Source of the DNA: an uncultured Shimia sp. | Lineage (GTDB): Bacteria; Pseudomonadota; Alphaproteobacteria; Rhodobacterales; Rhodobacteraceae | Assembly (NCBI RefSeq): GCF_947498095.1 | Contig: NZ_CANMJE010000014.1 | Coordinates: 1-64,000, forward strand | DNA: 64,000 nucleotides | Direction of reading: 5' to 3' | Shown: piece by piece, positions 33,414-42,893 of the stretch | Numbering within the stretch: the stretch's first letter is position 1 | How the letters are laid out: every line of letters begins with the position of its first letter | Position numbers and translations under genes: made by a program | Notes under the pieces: generated by a model | The model's database searches: none | Told to the model about the DNA's origin: nothing | The model's input: the letters and a program-made list of their open reading frames with translations, nothing else

Positions 33414-34043
33414 ATGGCTTTGGACCAAGTGGGCACAGTGCCCTGGACGATCAAAGGGGAGCTGATCCTCAACTGCAACTGCACCGTGTTTTGCCCTTGC
33501 GTGGTAAGTCTGGGCAAGCACCCGCCCACAGAAGGTCACTGTCAGGCCTGGGCCGGTGTGCGCATCGACGAAGGCCAGTACGGCGATGAGGACCTGTCGG
33601 GTTTGAACGTCGGCCTGTTCCTTGAGATTCCGGGGAACATGGGTCGCGGCAACTGGAAAGCAGCGGCATTTATTGACGATCGCGCCTCTGAGGCGGCCTA
33701 TGAAGGCCTGGTCAATATCTTCAGTGGCGCCGCGCGCGGAACCACCGGGCTGTTTGGCTTGTTGGTCAGCGAATTTCTCGGCGCCGAGCGTGAAGAAGTG
33801 GTGTTTGAGACCGAAGGCAATGAACGTCGCCTGATGGTCGGCAAAAAGATCCAAGGTGCCGTTGTGCCGGTCGAGGGCAAGGGCGGTGAAGACATCGTTG
33901 TGACGAACACCGAGTACTGGATGGGGCCGGACATCACCGTTGCGACCGCCACCAAAGGCAAGGTTCGCGCCTTTGGCCGGGTCTGGGATTTTGATGGCCG
34001 CTCAGCCGAGATTTGCCAGATCGATTGGAAAGGCCCGCGCTGA
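33414..34043 (+). CDS. DUF1326 domain protein
   Basis: 209 residues with GGAGGAATT before the ATG. ELILNCNCTVFCPCVVSLGKHPPTEGHCQAW gives the family Cys cluster (CNCxxxCPC), a likely metal or redox site. A beta-rich body follows. Function unknown; association with DUF2182 suggests a joint metal-handling or thiol role. The stop overlaps the next ATG (TGATG). Confidence 0.87.
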   Translation: MALDQVGTVPWTIKGELILNCNCTVFCPCVVSLGKHPPTEGHCQAWAGVRIDEGQYGDEDLSGLNVGLFLEIPGNMGRGNWKAAAFIDDRASEAAYEGLVNIFSGAARGTTGLFGLLVSEFLGAEREEVVFETEGNERRLMVGKKIQGAVVPVEGKGGEDIVVTNTEYWMGPDITVATATKGKVRAFGRVWDFDGRSAEICQIDWKGPR

Positions 34044-34558
34044 TGATCTCAGTCGGATACTGCCAGATGATGGCGCGCTACAACGCGTGGCAAAACGAGC
34101 AGGTCAAGGCTGCAGCTGAACGGCTGACCGAAGCAGAATTACGCGCTGATCGTGGCGCGTTTTTCAACTCGATCATGGGAACGCTGAATCATCTCTTGTG
34201 GGGCGATCTCTTGTGGATGTCGCGGTTTGATGGCGGTGAAGGGCCGAGCGTTGGGCCAGAGGGCCACACGACGCTTGCGCCCACGTTGGCGGTCTGGAGT
34301 GCAGAGCGGTTCCGGACCGATGGACGCATCCGTCTATGGGCAGACAGGCTTCACGAGATTGACCTTACGGGTGACATGTCCTGGGTTTCCACTTCTGATA
34401 ACCAGGATGTCACATTTCCGATGGCGCAGGTCGTCGCGGGTTTCTTCAACCACCAGACCCATCATCGCGGGCAGGTTCATGCCATGCTGACCGCAGCGGG
34501 TCAGGATCCGGGTAACACGGATCTTACTTTTATGCCTGAGGAGCCGACATGGCGGTAA
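34043..34558 (+). CDS. DinB-family protein
   Basis: 171 residues from ATG 34043. A four-helix-bundle DinB fold with His ligands in GTLNHLLWGDLLW and FFNHQTHHRGQVHAML, the normal three-His metal site. DinB-fold enzymes include thiol-dependent transferases (bacillithiol and mycothiol users). It overlaps dmdA by 10 bases, so is translated together with it. Its link to DMSP use is not established. Confidence 0.87.
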   Translation: MISVGYCQMMARYNAWQNEQVKAAAERLTEAELRADRGAFFNSIMGTLNHLLWGDLLWMSRFDGGEGPSVGPEGHTTLAPTLAVWSAERFRTDGRIRLWADRLHEIDLTGDMSWVSTSDNQDVTFPMAQVVAGFFNHQTHHRGQVHAMLTAAGQDPGNTDLTFMPEEPTWR

Positions 34559-35646
34559 TTGTTCCTTCGCGCCGCGTGCGCAAAACCCCCTTTTCCCCCG
34601 GCGTCGAGGCGGCGGGCGTTAAGGGCTATACGGTTTACAACCACATGCTGTTGCCGGTGGTGTTTGAAAGCGTCGAAGCCGACGCGGCACATCTGAAAGA
34701 ACATGTGCAGGTCTGGGACGTGGCGGTCGAGCGTCAGGTGTCGATCAAAGGGCCGGATGCATTGCGGTTGATGAAACTGATCAGCCCACGGGACATGGAC
34801 AAGATGGCGCCGGATCAGTGTTATTATGTTCCAACAGTGGATCACAACGGCGGCATGTTGAATGATCCTGTGTCGATCAAGCTGGCTGAAGATCACTATT
34901 GGCTTAGCATCGCCGATGGCGACGCGCTGCAGTTCGCTTTGGGACTGGCGATTGCCAAGGGTTTTAACGTCGAAATCGACGAACCTGATGTGTCTCCGCT
35001 GGCAGTGCAGGGGCCGAAAGCCGATGACCTGATGGCGCGTGTGTTTGGCGACGTGGTGCGCGACATTCGATTTTTCCGGTACAAGCGACTGACCTTTCAG
35101 GACACGTCTTTTGTGGTGGCGCGCTCAGGCTGGTCGAAGCAGGGTGGCTTTGAGATTTATGTTGAGGGCAGCGAGTATGGCATGCCCTTGTGGGATGCTC
35201 TGTTTGCGGCTGGTGAAGACTTGAACGTACGAGCAGGCTGTCCGAACAATATCGAGAGGATCGAAAGCGGCTTGCTGTCCTACGGTTCGGATATGCGGCG
35301 CGAAAACACCCCGGTCGAATGCGGTCTGGGCAAGTTTTGCAACAGCCCCGAAGACTACATCGGCCGTGCCGCGATCGAGGTGCAGCTTCGTGATGGGCCG
35401 CCGCGTCAGATCAGGGCGGTGGCGATCTCGGGGGATGAGATTCAGTCCTGCACCGAAGGTTGGCCAATGTTGGCGGGGGGCAAGCAGGTCGGTCTGGTGG
35501 CCAGTGCTGTCTGGTCGCCGCAGTTCCAGACAAATGTGGCCATTGGCATGGTCGATCGCAGCCATTGGGATGCGGGTACGGTGACAGAGATCGCAACCGA
35601 GCACGGCATGAGGTCTGCGACTGTTCAGAAATCATTCTGGCGGTAG
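34549..35646 (+). CDS. dmdA: Dimethylsulfoniopropionate demethylase
   Basis: 365 residues, normal length. DmdA transfers a methyl group from DMSP to tetrahydrofolate, giving methylmercaptopropionate. The GcvT-type fold is evident: PFSPGVEAAGVKGYTVYNHMLLPVVFES, HLKEHVQVWDVAVERQVSIKGPDA, CYYVPTVDHNGGMLNDPV, SPLAVQGPKADDLMARVFG, and ARSGWSKQGGFEIYVEG. The N-terminal pattern and the SPLAVQGPK and SKQGGFEIY segments separate it from GcvT and match Roseobacter DmdA. acuI follows, as in other roseobacters. Regulated by the divergent GntR protein, by inference. Confidence 0.93.
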   Translation: MAVIVPSRRVRKTPFSPGVEAAGVKGYTVYNHMLLPVVFESVEADAAHLKEHVQVWDVAVERQVSIKGPDALRLMKLISPRDMDKMAPDQCYYVPTVDHNGGMLNDPVSIKLAEDHYWLSIADGDALQFALGLAIAKGFNVEIDEPDVSPLAVQGPKADDLMARVFGDVVRDIRFFRYKRLTFQDTSFVVARSGWSKQGGFEIYVEGSEYGMPLWDALFAAGEDLNVRAGCPNNIERIESGLLSYGSDMRRENTPVECGLGKFCNSPEDYIGRAAIEVQLRDGPPRQIRAVAISGDEIQSCTEGWPMLAGGKQVGLVASAVWSPQFQTNVAIGMVDRSHWDAGTVTEIATEHGMRSATVQKSFWR

Positions 35647-35733
35647 CGTAAGCGGCGGGGGCAAGGTGCCTCCGGCGGGAGTATTTTTGGCAATACGAAG
35701 CCCGGTTTGGGTTTTGGTGAAATGGAGAAGAAC

Positions 35734-36726
35734 ATGTTCAACGCTTTGGTGATGGAACAGAACGAAGACGGGCTGGCCTCGGCCAACATTAAGCAAATTG
35801 GGGATGACGCGCTGCCCGAAGGCGATGTCACGGTGGCCGTTGAGTATTCCACGGTAAACTACAAAGACGGTCTGTGCCTCTCGGCCAAAGGGGGCGGTCT
35901 TGTGCGCAATTACCCGCATGTGCCGGGCATCGATTTTGCCGGAACCGTCGAGGCCTCTGACGATGATCGCTACAAGCCGGGCGACAAGGTTGTATTGACC
36001 GGCTGGCGCGTTGGCGAAATGCACTGGGGTGGCTATGCCCAAAAAGCGCGGGTCAAAGCCGATTGGCTGGTGCCGCTGCCCGAGGGCGTCAGCGCCAAGC
36101 AAGCGATGGCTGTCGGCACGGCGGGCTTTACCTCGATGTTGGCGGTGATGGCGCTGGAAGATCATGGGCTGAAGCCGGGACAGGGGCCGGTTTTGGTGAC
36201 CGGGGCCGCCGGCGGTGTTGGCTCTGTTGCAACCGCCATTCTTGCCAATCTTGGCTATGAGGTGGCGGGTGTCACAGGGCGTCCCGAGTCAGGGGATTAC
36301 CTGAAATCTCTGGGAGCCACGACGATTGTGCCACGCGAAGAACTGAATGAGACCACCAAACGCCCGCTTGAGGCGGAAACCTGGGCGGGGTGTGTGGACG
36401 CCGTAGGTGGCGACATGCTGGCGCGTGTTCTGGGGCAGATGAAATACGGTGCGTCTGTTTCAGCCGTCGGACTTGCCGGGGGGGCAGGGCTTCCGGCAAC
36501 TGTGATCCCGTTCCTGCTGCGAGGTGTTAACCTCTTGGGCATCGACTCGGTCATGCAGCCTTATGACAACCGTCTGCGGGCTTGGCAGCGGATTGCCAGC
36601 GATCTGCCAATGGACAAGCTCGAGGCGATGATCCGCCCGGCGACCCTGTCAGATCTGCCGCAATTGGGCGCCGATATCCTTAAGGGGCAGGTGCAGGGCC
36701 GCGTGTTGGTTGACGTCAACGCCTGA
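35734..36726 (+). CDS. acuI: Acrylyl-CoA reductase (AcuI/YhdH family)
   Basis: 330 residues from ATG 35734 (GGAGAAG upstream). An NADPH-dependent medium-chain reductase without the zinc-binding Cys set: VNYKDGLCLSAKGG, VPGIDFAGTVE, MAVGTAGFTSMLAVMALEDHG, and GAAGGVGSVATAILANLGYEVAGVTGR. AcuI turns acrylyl-CoA to propionyl-CoA, detoxifying an intermediate of DMSP breakdown. It is 87 bases after dmdA with a terminator behind it, closing the operon. Confidence 0.93.
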   Translation: MFNALVMEQNEDGLASANIKQIGDDALPEGDVTVAVEYSTVNYKDGLCLSAKGGGLVRNYPHVPGIDFAGTVEASDDDRYKPGDKVVLTGWRVGEMHWGGYAQKARVKADWLVPLPEGVSAKQAMAVGTAGFTSMLAVMALEDHGLKPGQGPVLVTGAAGGVGSVATAILANLGYEVAGVTGRPESGDYLKSLGATTIVPREELNETTKRPLEAETWAGCVDAVGGDMLARVLGQMKYGASVSAVGLAGGAGLPATVIPFLLRGVNLLGIDSVMQPYDNRLRAWQRIASDLPMDKLEAMIRPATLSDLPQLGADILKGQVQGRVLVDVNA

Positions 36727-36749
36727 TCCAAGCTCACGGTGACAAATCG

Positions 36750-36778
36750 AAAAGGCGGATCCGTGTGATCCGCCTTTT
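36750..36778 (+). terminator. Bidirectional terminator between acuI and the SRPBCC gene
   Basis: AAAAGGCGGATC and GATCCGCCTTTT form a perfect 12-bp stem with a 5-nt loop. T-run on both strands, 24 bases after acuI and 11 bases after the end of the convergent gene. Confidence 0.9.
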
Positions 36779-36788
36779 GCATTATGAT

Positions 36789-37187
36789 CTAGGGGTTTTG
36801 ATGAAGAAGGTCGGTCAGGCCGGCGACATAGCTATCCCAGCCTGCGGCATGGTTTTGAAAGCTCTCTTGCGTTTCAAAGCCTAGGTGACGCACCGTGAGC
36901 TTTGTGCCCGAACCGTCATCGTGAAAGGTGACAGTGATCTCTGTTTTTTCCGGATCTCCAGACCATTGCCAGCTGCAACGCAGCAGCTCTCTGGGTCGAA
37001 CCTCAGCAAATCGACCCTCGCAATCCGGTTCGGCGCTCGTGCCGGTCATAAACAGCTGGTACGCACCGCCAATGACTGGCTCGACAAACATGCGTTTTGC
37101 CGGCGCGATAACCGTGTCCGAAGACACCCAGGCTGCGTAGACATCCGCGGGTTTGGCCGGGACAACATATGATTTTTCAAAATCCAT
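36789..37187 (-). CDS. SRPBCC / AHSA1-like domain protein
   Basis: 132 residues. YVVPAKPADVYAAWVSSDTVIAPAKRMFVEPVIGGAYQLF, GRFAEVRPRELLRCSWQW and EITVTFHDDGSGTKLTVRHLGF follow the Bet v1-like fold with an AHSA1-type C-terminal helix. Ligand unknown. Converges on acuI. Confidence 0.83.
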   Translation of the reverse strand: MDFEKSYVVPAKPADVYAAWVSSDTVIAPAKRMFVEPVIGGAYQLFMTGTSAEPDCEGRFAEVRPRELLRCSWQWSGDPEKTEITVTFHDDGSGTKLTVRHLGFETQESFQNHAAGWDSYVAGLTDLLHQNP

Positions 37188-37334
37188 AAGGAGAGGGTAG
37201 CAGCAATCCTGATTTCGCCCAAATTGGCGCCGAAACCCAAGGCGATAAATCCGACCCGAGACGCAATTTATACTCTGTCAGAGGCAGAAGTGTTGAGCTA
37301 ACCTGCGCCAAAGATCACCTGAGGAGCCGCGCGT

Positions 37335-37754
37335 ATGGCCTACGACACCGACAACATTTTCGCAAAGATTCTGCGTGGAGAAATCCCGTCTGAAAGGCTG
37401 TATGAAGACGACGAAACATATGCGTTGATGGATATCATGCCGCGCGCGGACGGTCATTGTCTGGTGATCCCCAAAACCCCGTGTCGCAATATGCTGGATG
37501 CATCGCACGGGCAGCTCAGCGCATGCATGAACACGGTGCAAAAACTCAGCGCTGCCTGTATGACCGGCTTTGACGCGGATGGCATTACTCTGCAGCAGTT
37601 TAACGAGGCCCCCGGAGGGCAGGAAATCTTTCACCTGCATTTCCATATCTTGCCGCGTTACGAGGGGATCAAGCTACGCCCACCGGGTCAGATGGCGGAT
37701 TTCGCGGTGCTTAAGACGCAAGCGGACAAAATTCGCGCCGCGCTGGCCGGCTGA
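37335..37754 (+). CDS. HIT-family nucleotide-binding protein
   Basis: 139 residues with GAGGAGC before the ATG. The histidine triad is FHLHFHILPR around residue 100, and NIFAKILRGEIPSERLYEDDETYALMDIMPRADGHCLVIPK is the Hint/HIT opening. Probably a purine nucleotide phosphoramidase. Six bases from the transporter gene. Confidence 0.92.
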   Translation: MAYDTDNIFAKILRGEIPSERLYEDDETYALMDIMPRADGHCLVIPKTPCRNMLDASHGQLSACMNTVQKLSAACMTGFDADGITLQQFNEAPGGQEIFHLHFHILPRYEGIKLRPPGQMADFAVLKTQADKIRAALAG

Positions 37755-37759
37755 TCCCT

Positions 37760-38650
37760 TTGCCTGTTCGAACACCAACCACGGGCTTTGCATCGGCTGC
37801 GGTGTTCATTTCCGCTTCGGCTTGGGGGCTCTATTGGATTCCGCTAAGGTTTCTTGAGGATCAAGGTGTAGGCGGCAGCTGGGCCGTCGCGCTGTTGAAC
37901 GCCCCTGCAGCACTGCTGTTGGGTGTGGTTCTGTTATTCCAGCTCGCAGCGCATCGTGGCCACATGCGAGAGGCCGCCGCCATTGGCGTCATCACCGGGT
38001 TGGGGTTAGCGCTTTATGGTTTGGGACTGGTGTTTTCATCGGTTATGCGGGCGACGCTGTTGTTTTACCTGACGCCTGTCTGGGCCACCCTGATCGGTAT
38101 TGTCTGGCTGGAAGAAAAGGCAACATGGTTGCGTTGGGTCGCCATTGGCGTCGGGCTTATTGGTCTTTTGATGCTGGTGTCTGGAGGGGGCGCATCGGTG
38201 CCCCTTGGCATCGGCGATGTTTTTGCATTCTTCTCGGGTATCGCATGGGCCGTGGGGGCCGCGATGATTAAGAAATACAATGCGGTACCACTGGTCGGCA
38301 TGACCGTGTTTCAGTTTGCCTCCACCGCGTTCTTTGGCCTTTTGCTCGGGGCCGTCGCCGGGCTGTTGGTGCCACCGGACCTGTCGGTCATCGCAGCCTC
38401 TCTGCCATCTGCGGCTGGTATTTCGATCCTGTTCATCATTCCGGCCGTGATGGTCTTGTTCTGGGCCCAGAAATTTCTGTTTCCGGGGCGTGTTGGGCTG
38501 TTGATGATGTCCGAAGTCTTGGTGGCTGCCATCACCGCCAGCCTGTTCCTGCCGCATGAGCGGATGAATGGTATTGAATGGCTGGGAGCAGCTCTGATCA
38601 TCGGGGCCTGTTTGGTTGAGGTCTTGCTGGCGCCAAGCGATAAGGTGTGA
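37760..38650 (+). CDS. EamA/DMT-superfamily transporter
   Basis: 296 residues from a TTG at 37760; no ATG near. Ten membrane helices in two EamA repeats (VFISASAWGLYWIPLRFLEDQGVGGSW...; FAFFSGIAWAVGAAMIKKYNAVPLV...). Metabolite exporter or permease of unknown substrate. Directly after the HIT gene on the same strand. Confidence 0.83.
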   Translation: MPVRTPTTGFASAAVFISASAWGLYWIPLRFLEDQGVGGSWAVALLNAPAALLLGVVLLFQLAAHRGHMREAAAIGVITGLGLALYGLGLVFSSVMRATLLFYLTPVWATLIGIVWLEEKATWLRWVAIGVGLIGLLMLVSGGGASVPLGIGDVFAFFSGIAWAVGAAMIKKYNAVPLVGMTVFQFASTAFFGLLLGAVAGLLVPPDLSVIAASLPSAAGISILFIIPAVMVLFWAQKFLFPGRVGLLMMSEVLVAAITASLFLPHERMNGIEWLGAALIIGACLVEVLLAPSDKV

Positions 38651-38723
38651 CCAAAGCGCTTTCGACTTGTGTTTAAAAATAACCTGACGCACCTTTTTGC
38701 CGAGCATCTGAGTGAGGGGTTTC

Positions 38724-39947
38724 ATGCAGCTTGATATCGACTTTGTCCGTGACCAGTTTCCGGCCTTTGAGGAACCGTCATTGGCGGGACAGGCGTTCTT
38801 TGAAAACGCGGGGGGGTCTTATACTTGCAAGCCCGTGATTGATCGCCTCACGCGGTTTTATCACCAACGCAAAGTGCAGCCCTATGCGCCCTACGCCGCC
38901 GCCCAATTGGCGGGCGCTGAGATGGATGAGGCGCGCACGCGTCTTGCCCAACTCATGGGGGTGGACACCGATGAGGTGAGCTTTGGGCCGTCGACCACGC
39001 AGAATACCTATGTTTTGGCGCAGGCATTTCGCCAATGGCTGAATCCCGGAGATGCCATCATCGTTACCAATCAGGATCACGAGGCCAACACAGGGCCGTG
39101 GCGACGCCTGGCCGACGAAGGCATTGAGGTTCGCGAGTGGCAGATCGACCCTGAAACCGGCAAGCTGGACACTGACAAATTGGAAAACCTATTGGATGAC
39201 GATGTGCGTCTGGTGTGTTTCCCGCATTGCTCGAACGTCGTGGGTGAGATCAACCCTGTGGCTGAAATCTCGGCCCGTGCCCATGCTGCTGGTGCCTTTG
39301 TTTGCGTGGACGGGGTCAGCTACGCACCGCACGGGTTGCCGGATGTCGGGGCGATGGGGGCGGACATCTACCTGTTTTCAAGTTATAAAACCTATGGTCC
39401 GCACCAAGGCATCATGGTGATGCGCCGGGCGTTGGGGATGACACTGCCGAACCAAGGGCATTACTTCAACGCTGACTCGCTTTATAAGCGTTTTACACCT
39501 GCTGGGCCGGATCACGCCCAAATTGCGGCCTGTGCGGGCATGGCGGATTACGTCGAGGCGTTGGCCGATCACCACGGCGTTGCGCATTTTGGCCCAACCG
39601 AACGTGGTGTCGCCGTGCACAATTTGATGCGCGATCACGAAAACCGCCTTTTGCAACCGGTGTTGGACTTTGCCGCAAGCCGTAATTCTGTCCGGTTGTT
39701 GGGACCAACAGAGGCCGAAAACCGTGCGCCGACAGTGGCGCTGGCCTGCGAAAAATCCGGAGAGGCGCTGGCCGCGGCCCTTGCCGAACACGGGATCATG
39801 GCAGGCGGTGGCGACTTTTATGCGGTACGGGCTTTGCAGGCTCAGGGCATCGACCCTGACAAAGGTGTGCTGCGTCTCAGCTTTGTGCATTACACGTCGC
39901 AAGCCGAAATCGACAAGTTGCTCTCCGCGTTGGAATCCGTTCTTTAG
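38724..39947 (+). CDS. Class V aminotransferase (cysteine-desulfurase-like)
   Basis: 407 residues from ATG 38724 (GAGGGG upstream). PLP-dependent: FGPSTTQNTYVLAQAF, DQDHEANTGPWRRLADEGIEV, the cofactor-binding VCVDGVSYAPHGLPDVGAMGADIYLFSSYKTYGPHQG with Lys near 221. Resembles the CsdA/SufS-like group but the active-site Cys loop is not obvious, so desulfurase activity is unclear. Alone on its strand segment. Confidence 0.85.
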   Translation: MQLDIDFVRDQFPAFEEPSLAGQAFFENAGGSYTCKPVIDRLTRFYHQRKVQPYAPYAAAQLAGAEMDEARTRLAQLMGVDTDEVSFGPSTTQNTYVLAQAFRQWLNPGDAIIVTNQDHEANTGPWRRLADEGIEVREWQIDPETGKLDTDKLENLLDDDVRLVCFPHCSNVVGEINPVAEISARAHAAGAFVCVDGVSYAPHGLPDVGAMGADIYLFSSYKTYGPHQGIMVMRRALGMTLPNQGHYFNADSLYKRFTPAGPDHAQIAACAGMADYVEALADHHGVAHFGPTERGVAVHNLMRDHENRLLQPVLDFAASRNSVRLLGPTEAENRAPTVALACEKSGEALAAALAEHGIMAGGGDFYAVRALQAQGIDPDKGVLRLSFVHYTSQAEIDKLLSALESVL

Positions 39948-40057
39948 GGTTTGATTTCAGACTGTTAAGTCTTGCTGCTTTGCAGCAGATGAAACTCTTG
40001 CTCAAACGACAAAGGCTGGATTAGCATTTCAGCATCAGTCGCGAGGGGAGAGTGCGG

Positions 40058-41266
40058 ATGATCCTGACCAGCACAGAGGGGCAAAACGACCTGCCGCGTT
40101 ATTTTGCCAGGGTTTTTGACATTGCCACCCGGATCAACCGGGGTCGCTTGGACTTTGTCTTAGAGGACGGGCGCCGGTTTCGTGCCGAGGGGGAGCATCC
40201 CGGACCCGTGACCGAGCTTTGGATCCATAACGCGGACACATTTGCACGGTTGATGCGCGAAGGTGACCTGGGATTTTGTGATGCCTACATCGAAGGTTGG
40301 TGGAGCACACCTGACCTGCAGGCGTTTTTGGATTTTCTGAGATCAGACAATGATGTGCTCTATGACGGATTCCCCGGCATGGCATTTGTACGCGTTTACG
40401 AGCGGATGCGCCATTGGATGAATAGGAACACGCGTGCACAGGCCAAGAAAAACATCAGTTTCCACTATGATCTTGGTAATGAGTTCTATGGGTTGTGGCT
40501 GGATAACACGATGACCTATTCCTCGGCGCTGTTTCGCACGGGGCAAGAAAGCCTTGAGATAGCACAAACCCAGAAATATGCCTCGATGGTGGATCAGATG
40601 GGGGCCGAGCCGGGGGACCACGTGCTAGAAATCGGCTGCGGCTGGGGAGGGTTTGCAGAATACGCAGCAAGAGAGAGGGGACTGAAAGTCACCTGCCTGA
40701 CAATCAGTCAGGAACAATTTAACTTTGCCAAAGAACGTATTGAAAGAGCGGGATTATCTGATCGCGTGACGTTTAAGCTTCAGGATTACCGGGACGAAAT
40801 CGGCCACTATGATGGGATCGCGAGTATCGAGATGTTCGAAGCTGTTGGCGAAAAATACTGGCCGGTGTACTTCGACAATGTCCGTGATCGCTTGAAACCG
40901 GGCAAAGCGGCGACTTTGCAGATTATCACTTTAGCCGAGGAACGCTTTGAGTCCTATCGTAAAGGCGTTGATTTCATCCAGAAGTACATTTTTCCCGGCG
41001 GCATGTTGCCCAGCCCCGGTGCTTTGCGAACTGAAGTCCAAAGGGCAGGGTTGGAGTTTCTGCGCTCGGTGGAATTTGGCGAAAGCTACAGCCAAACTCT
41101 GCGGCGCTGGCACGACACGTTTAATGCCAAGTGGAATGACGTTCAGATGCTGGGGTTTGACGAACGTTTCCAACGCATGTGGAATTTCTATCTCACCTCT
41201 TGCGCTGCCGCCTTTCACAGCGGAAACTGCGATGTGACACAGATTACAATACGCAGGCCAAATTAA
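40058..41266 (+). CDS. cfa: Cyclopropane-fatty-acyl-phospholipid synthase family
   Basis: 402 residues from ATG 40058, preceded by GAGGGGAGAG. AdoMet-binding motif is HVLEIGCGWGGFAEYAA. Family segments: KKNISFHYDLGNEFYGLWLDNTMTYSSALF, LTISQEQFNFAKERI, GIASIEMFEAVGEKYWPVYF, and FIQKYIFPGGMLPSP. Methylates unsaturated acyl chains of membrane lipids. The stop overlaps trgA start by one base (TAATG). Confidence 0.92.
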   Translation: MILTSTEGQNDLPRYFARVFDIATRINRGRLDFVLEDGRRFRAEGEHPGPVTELWIHNADTFARLMREGDLGFCDAYIEGWWSTPDLQAFLDFLRSDNDVLYDGFPGMAFVRVYERMRHWMNRNTRAQAKKNISFHYDLGNEFYGLWLDNTMTYSSALFRTGQESLEIAQTQKYASMVDQMGAEPGDHVLEIGCGWGGFAEYAARERGLKVTCLTISQEQFNFAKERIERAGLSDRVTFKLQDYRDEIGHYDGIASIEMFEAVGEKYWPVYFDNVRDRLKPGKAATLQIITLAEERFESYRKGVDFIQKYIFPGGMLPSPGALRTEVQRAGLEFLRSVEFGESYSQTLRRWHDTFNAKWNDVQMLGFDERFQRMWNFYLTSCAAAFHSGNCDVTQITIRRPN

Positions 41267-41709
41267 TGCCCACCGGATCCAAACTCATTGGCGCTCTTTG
41301 TCTCGGCATTCTGGGCGCCGTTATTGCTGAAATGGTCAAGCCGTTGTTTCCGGAAGGCACTGGGTTTGGCTATTTCACCTATGTCAGCTTTGCCGTGGGC
41401 TTGTTTGTCGGCTGGAAGTTTCTGGGCGCACGGGCTGCAGGTCGGGGCCTGACCGAAGCGATCAACAACGGTCTCACCTCGGTCATAGTTCAGGTGTTTT
41501 TGGCGCTGTTTGTTTTCGGCTCGTACGAAATGATCATTCAGGCGCTTGGCCATCGCTACAGTGAGCCGATGGAAGCGCTACGAGGTATCTTGGAATTAGG
41601 CATGTTCTACGGCGCCTTTTTGCTGAATGCTCAGGTGATTATGACCCTGGTTGTTGGGGCAATTGTCTCAGGTATCATCACAGATTTTGCCTATCGGCAC
41701 TGGAGATAA
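41266..41709 (+). CDS. trgA: TrgA-family tellurite-resistance membrane protein
   Basis: 147 residues, four membrane helices (LIGALCLGILGAVIAEMV; YFTYVSFAVGLFVGWKFL; SVIVQVFLALFVFGSYEMI; QVIMTLVVGAIVSGIITDF). The sequence matches the TrgA family of Rhodobacter, where trgA-trgB-cysK confers tellurite resistance. The same three genes follow here in order. Coupled to cfa by TAATG. Confidence 0.85.
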   Translation: MPTGSKLIGALCLGILGAVIAEMVKPLFPEGTGFGYFTYVSFAVGLFVGWKFLGARAAGRGLTEAINNGLTSVIVQVFLALFVFGSYEMIIQALGHRYSEPMEALRGILELGMFYGAFLLNAQVIMTLVVGAIVSGIITDFAYRHWR

Positions 41710-41713
41710 CATT

Positions 41714-42838
41714 TTGAAATCCCTGTTTTTTTTCGGCACGTTGCGATACGTGCCGCTTCTGTCTCTGGTGCTTGGTCGTGATGCGGAAGCGCTTGATGTG
41801 ACGCAGGCCAGTTTGCCGGGGCATCAGGTGCATTGGGCCAAGGATCAGGCCTTTCCGATGATCGTCAAAGGGGCCGGTGTTGCTCAGGGTCTTCTGGTTG
41901 AAGGCCTTAGCGATGAGGACGTCGCGCGGCTCAATTATTACGAGGGCGGGTTTGACTATACATTGCGGGATGTGACGCTTGAAGCCGGATCTGGCACTCG
42001 CACCAGTCAGGTGTATTTTCCGACAGAAGGTGTCTGGGTGGCTGGAGATCCTTGGGTTTTAGAAGATTGGGTGCAGCGATGGGGAGAAATGACCCTCTAT
42101 GCTGCAATCGAGGTCATGAGCTACCTCGGCACGCTCAACGCTGACCAAGTCGCGGCGATGTTCCCGATGATACGGGCGCGGGCGACAGCGCGGGTTAATG
42201 CACGGCAGTCCAATCCGGCCCTGTCACCAAGCGGTTTTTCTGACCAGGATGTCACGGTCACCGCAGTCTCACGTCGATATGTGAATTTCTTTGCTCTCGA
42301 CGAATACGACCTGTCTTTCCGGCGCTATGATGGCGGGGCCAGCAATATGGTTCTGCGCGCGGTGTTTCAGGGCAGTGATGCGGCGATTGTGCTGCCTTAT
42401 GATCCGGTCCGAGATCGGGTCTTGTTGATTGAGCAATTCCGCCCCGGTCCCTTTGCAAGAGGGGACGAAAAACCTTGGCAACTTGAACCAATTGCCGGCC
42501 GTGTTGATGCAGGCGAAACACCCAAGGAAACGGCGCATCGAGAAACCCGGGAAGAAGCGGGGTTATCGCTCAGGGAATTGCACGATGTTTCGCATTGCTA
42601 TGCCAGCCCCGGCTGCACGACCGAATACTATCATATCTACCTTGGCATCTGTGACTTGCCCGATGACGTGACCGGCATCAGTGGTATCGAGTCCGAGGCC
42701 GAGGACATCCGGTCTTATCTGTTTGATTTTGATGAGCTGATGGACATGGTCGACAAGATGCAGGCGGTGAATGCGCCGCTTGTTCTGGCGGCTTTGTGGC
42801 TTGCACGACATCGTGAACGGTTGCGCGCGGGCGCTTGA
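41714..42838 (+). CDS. trgB: TrgB-like protein with gamma-glutamylcyclotransferase-like and Nudix domains
   Basis: About 374 residues. The likely start is TTG 41714 (LKSLFFFGTLRYVPLL); an in-frame ATG upstream lies inside trgA. Residues 1-120 resemble the AIG2/gamma-glutamylcyclotransferase fold (FFGTLRYVPLLSLVLGR). The C-terminal part is a Nudix hydrolase with the complete box GRVDAGETPKETAHRETREEAGL, similar to ADP-ribose pyrophosphatase. Both halves and the position match TrgB. Four bases after trgA. Confidence 0.87.
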   Translation: MKSLFFFGTLRYVPLLSLVLGRDAEALDVTQASLPGHQVHWAKDQAFPMIVKGAGVAQGLLVEGLSDEDVARLNYYEGGFDYTLRDVTLEAGSGTRTSQVYFPTEGVWVAGDPWVLEDWVQRWGEMTLYAAIEVMSYLGTLNADQVAAMFPMIRARATARVNARQSNPALSPSGFSDQDVTVTAVSRRYVNFFALDEYDLSFRRYDGGASNMVLRAVFQGSDAAIVLPYDPVRDRVLLIEQFRPGPFARGDEKPWQLEPIAGRVDAGETPKETAHRETREEAGLSLRELHDVSHCYASPGCTTEYYHIYLGICDLPDDVTGISGIESEAEDIRSYLFDFDELMDMVDKMQAVNAPLVLAALWLARHRERLRAGA

Positions 42839-42893
42839 GTTCCCTTGATGTGCGTCCTACACAGGATATCAAGGAATTTGGAAGGAAAACGCG

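Noticed and set aside
39958-40050. Hairpin-like sequence between the aminotransferase and cfa
   Set aside because: The stem is short and no T-run follows; not strong enough to call a terminator.
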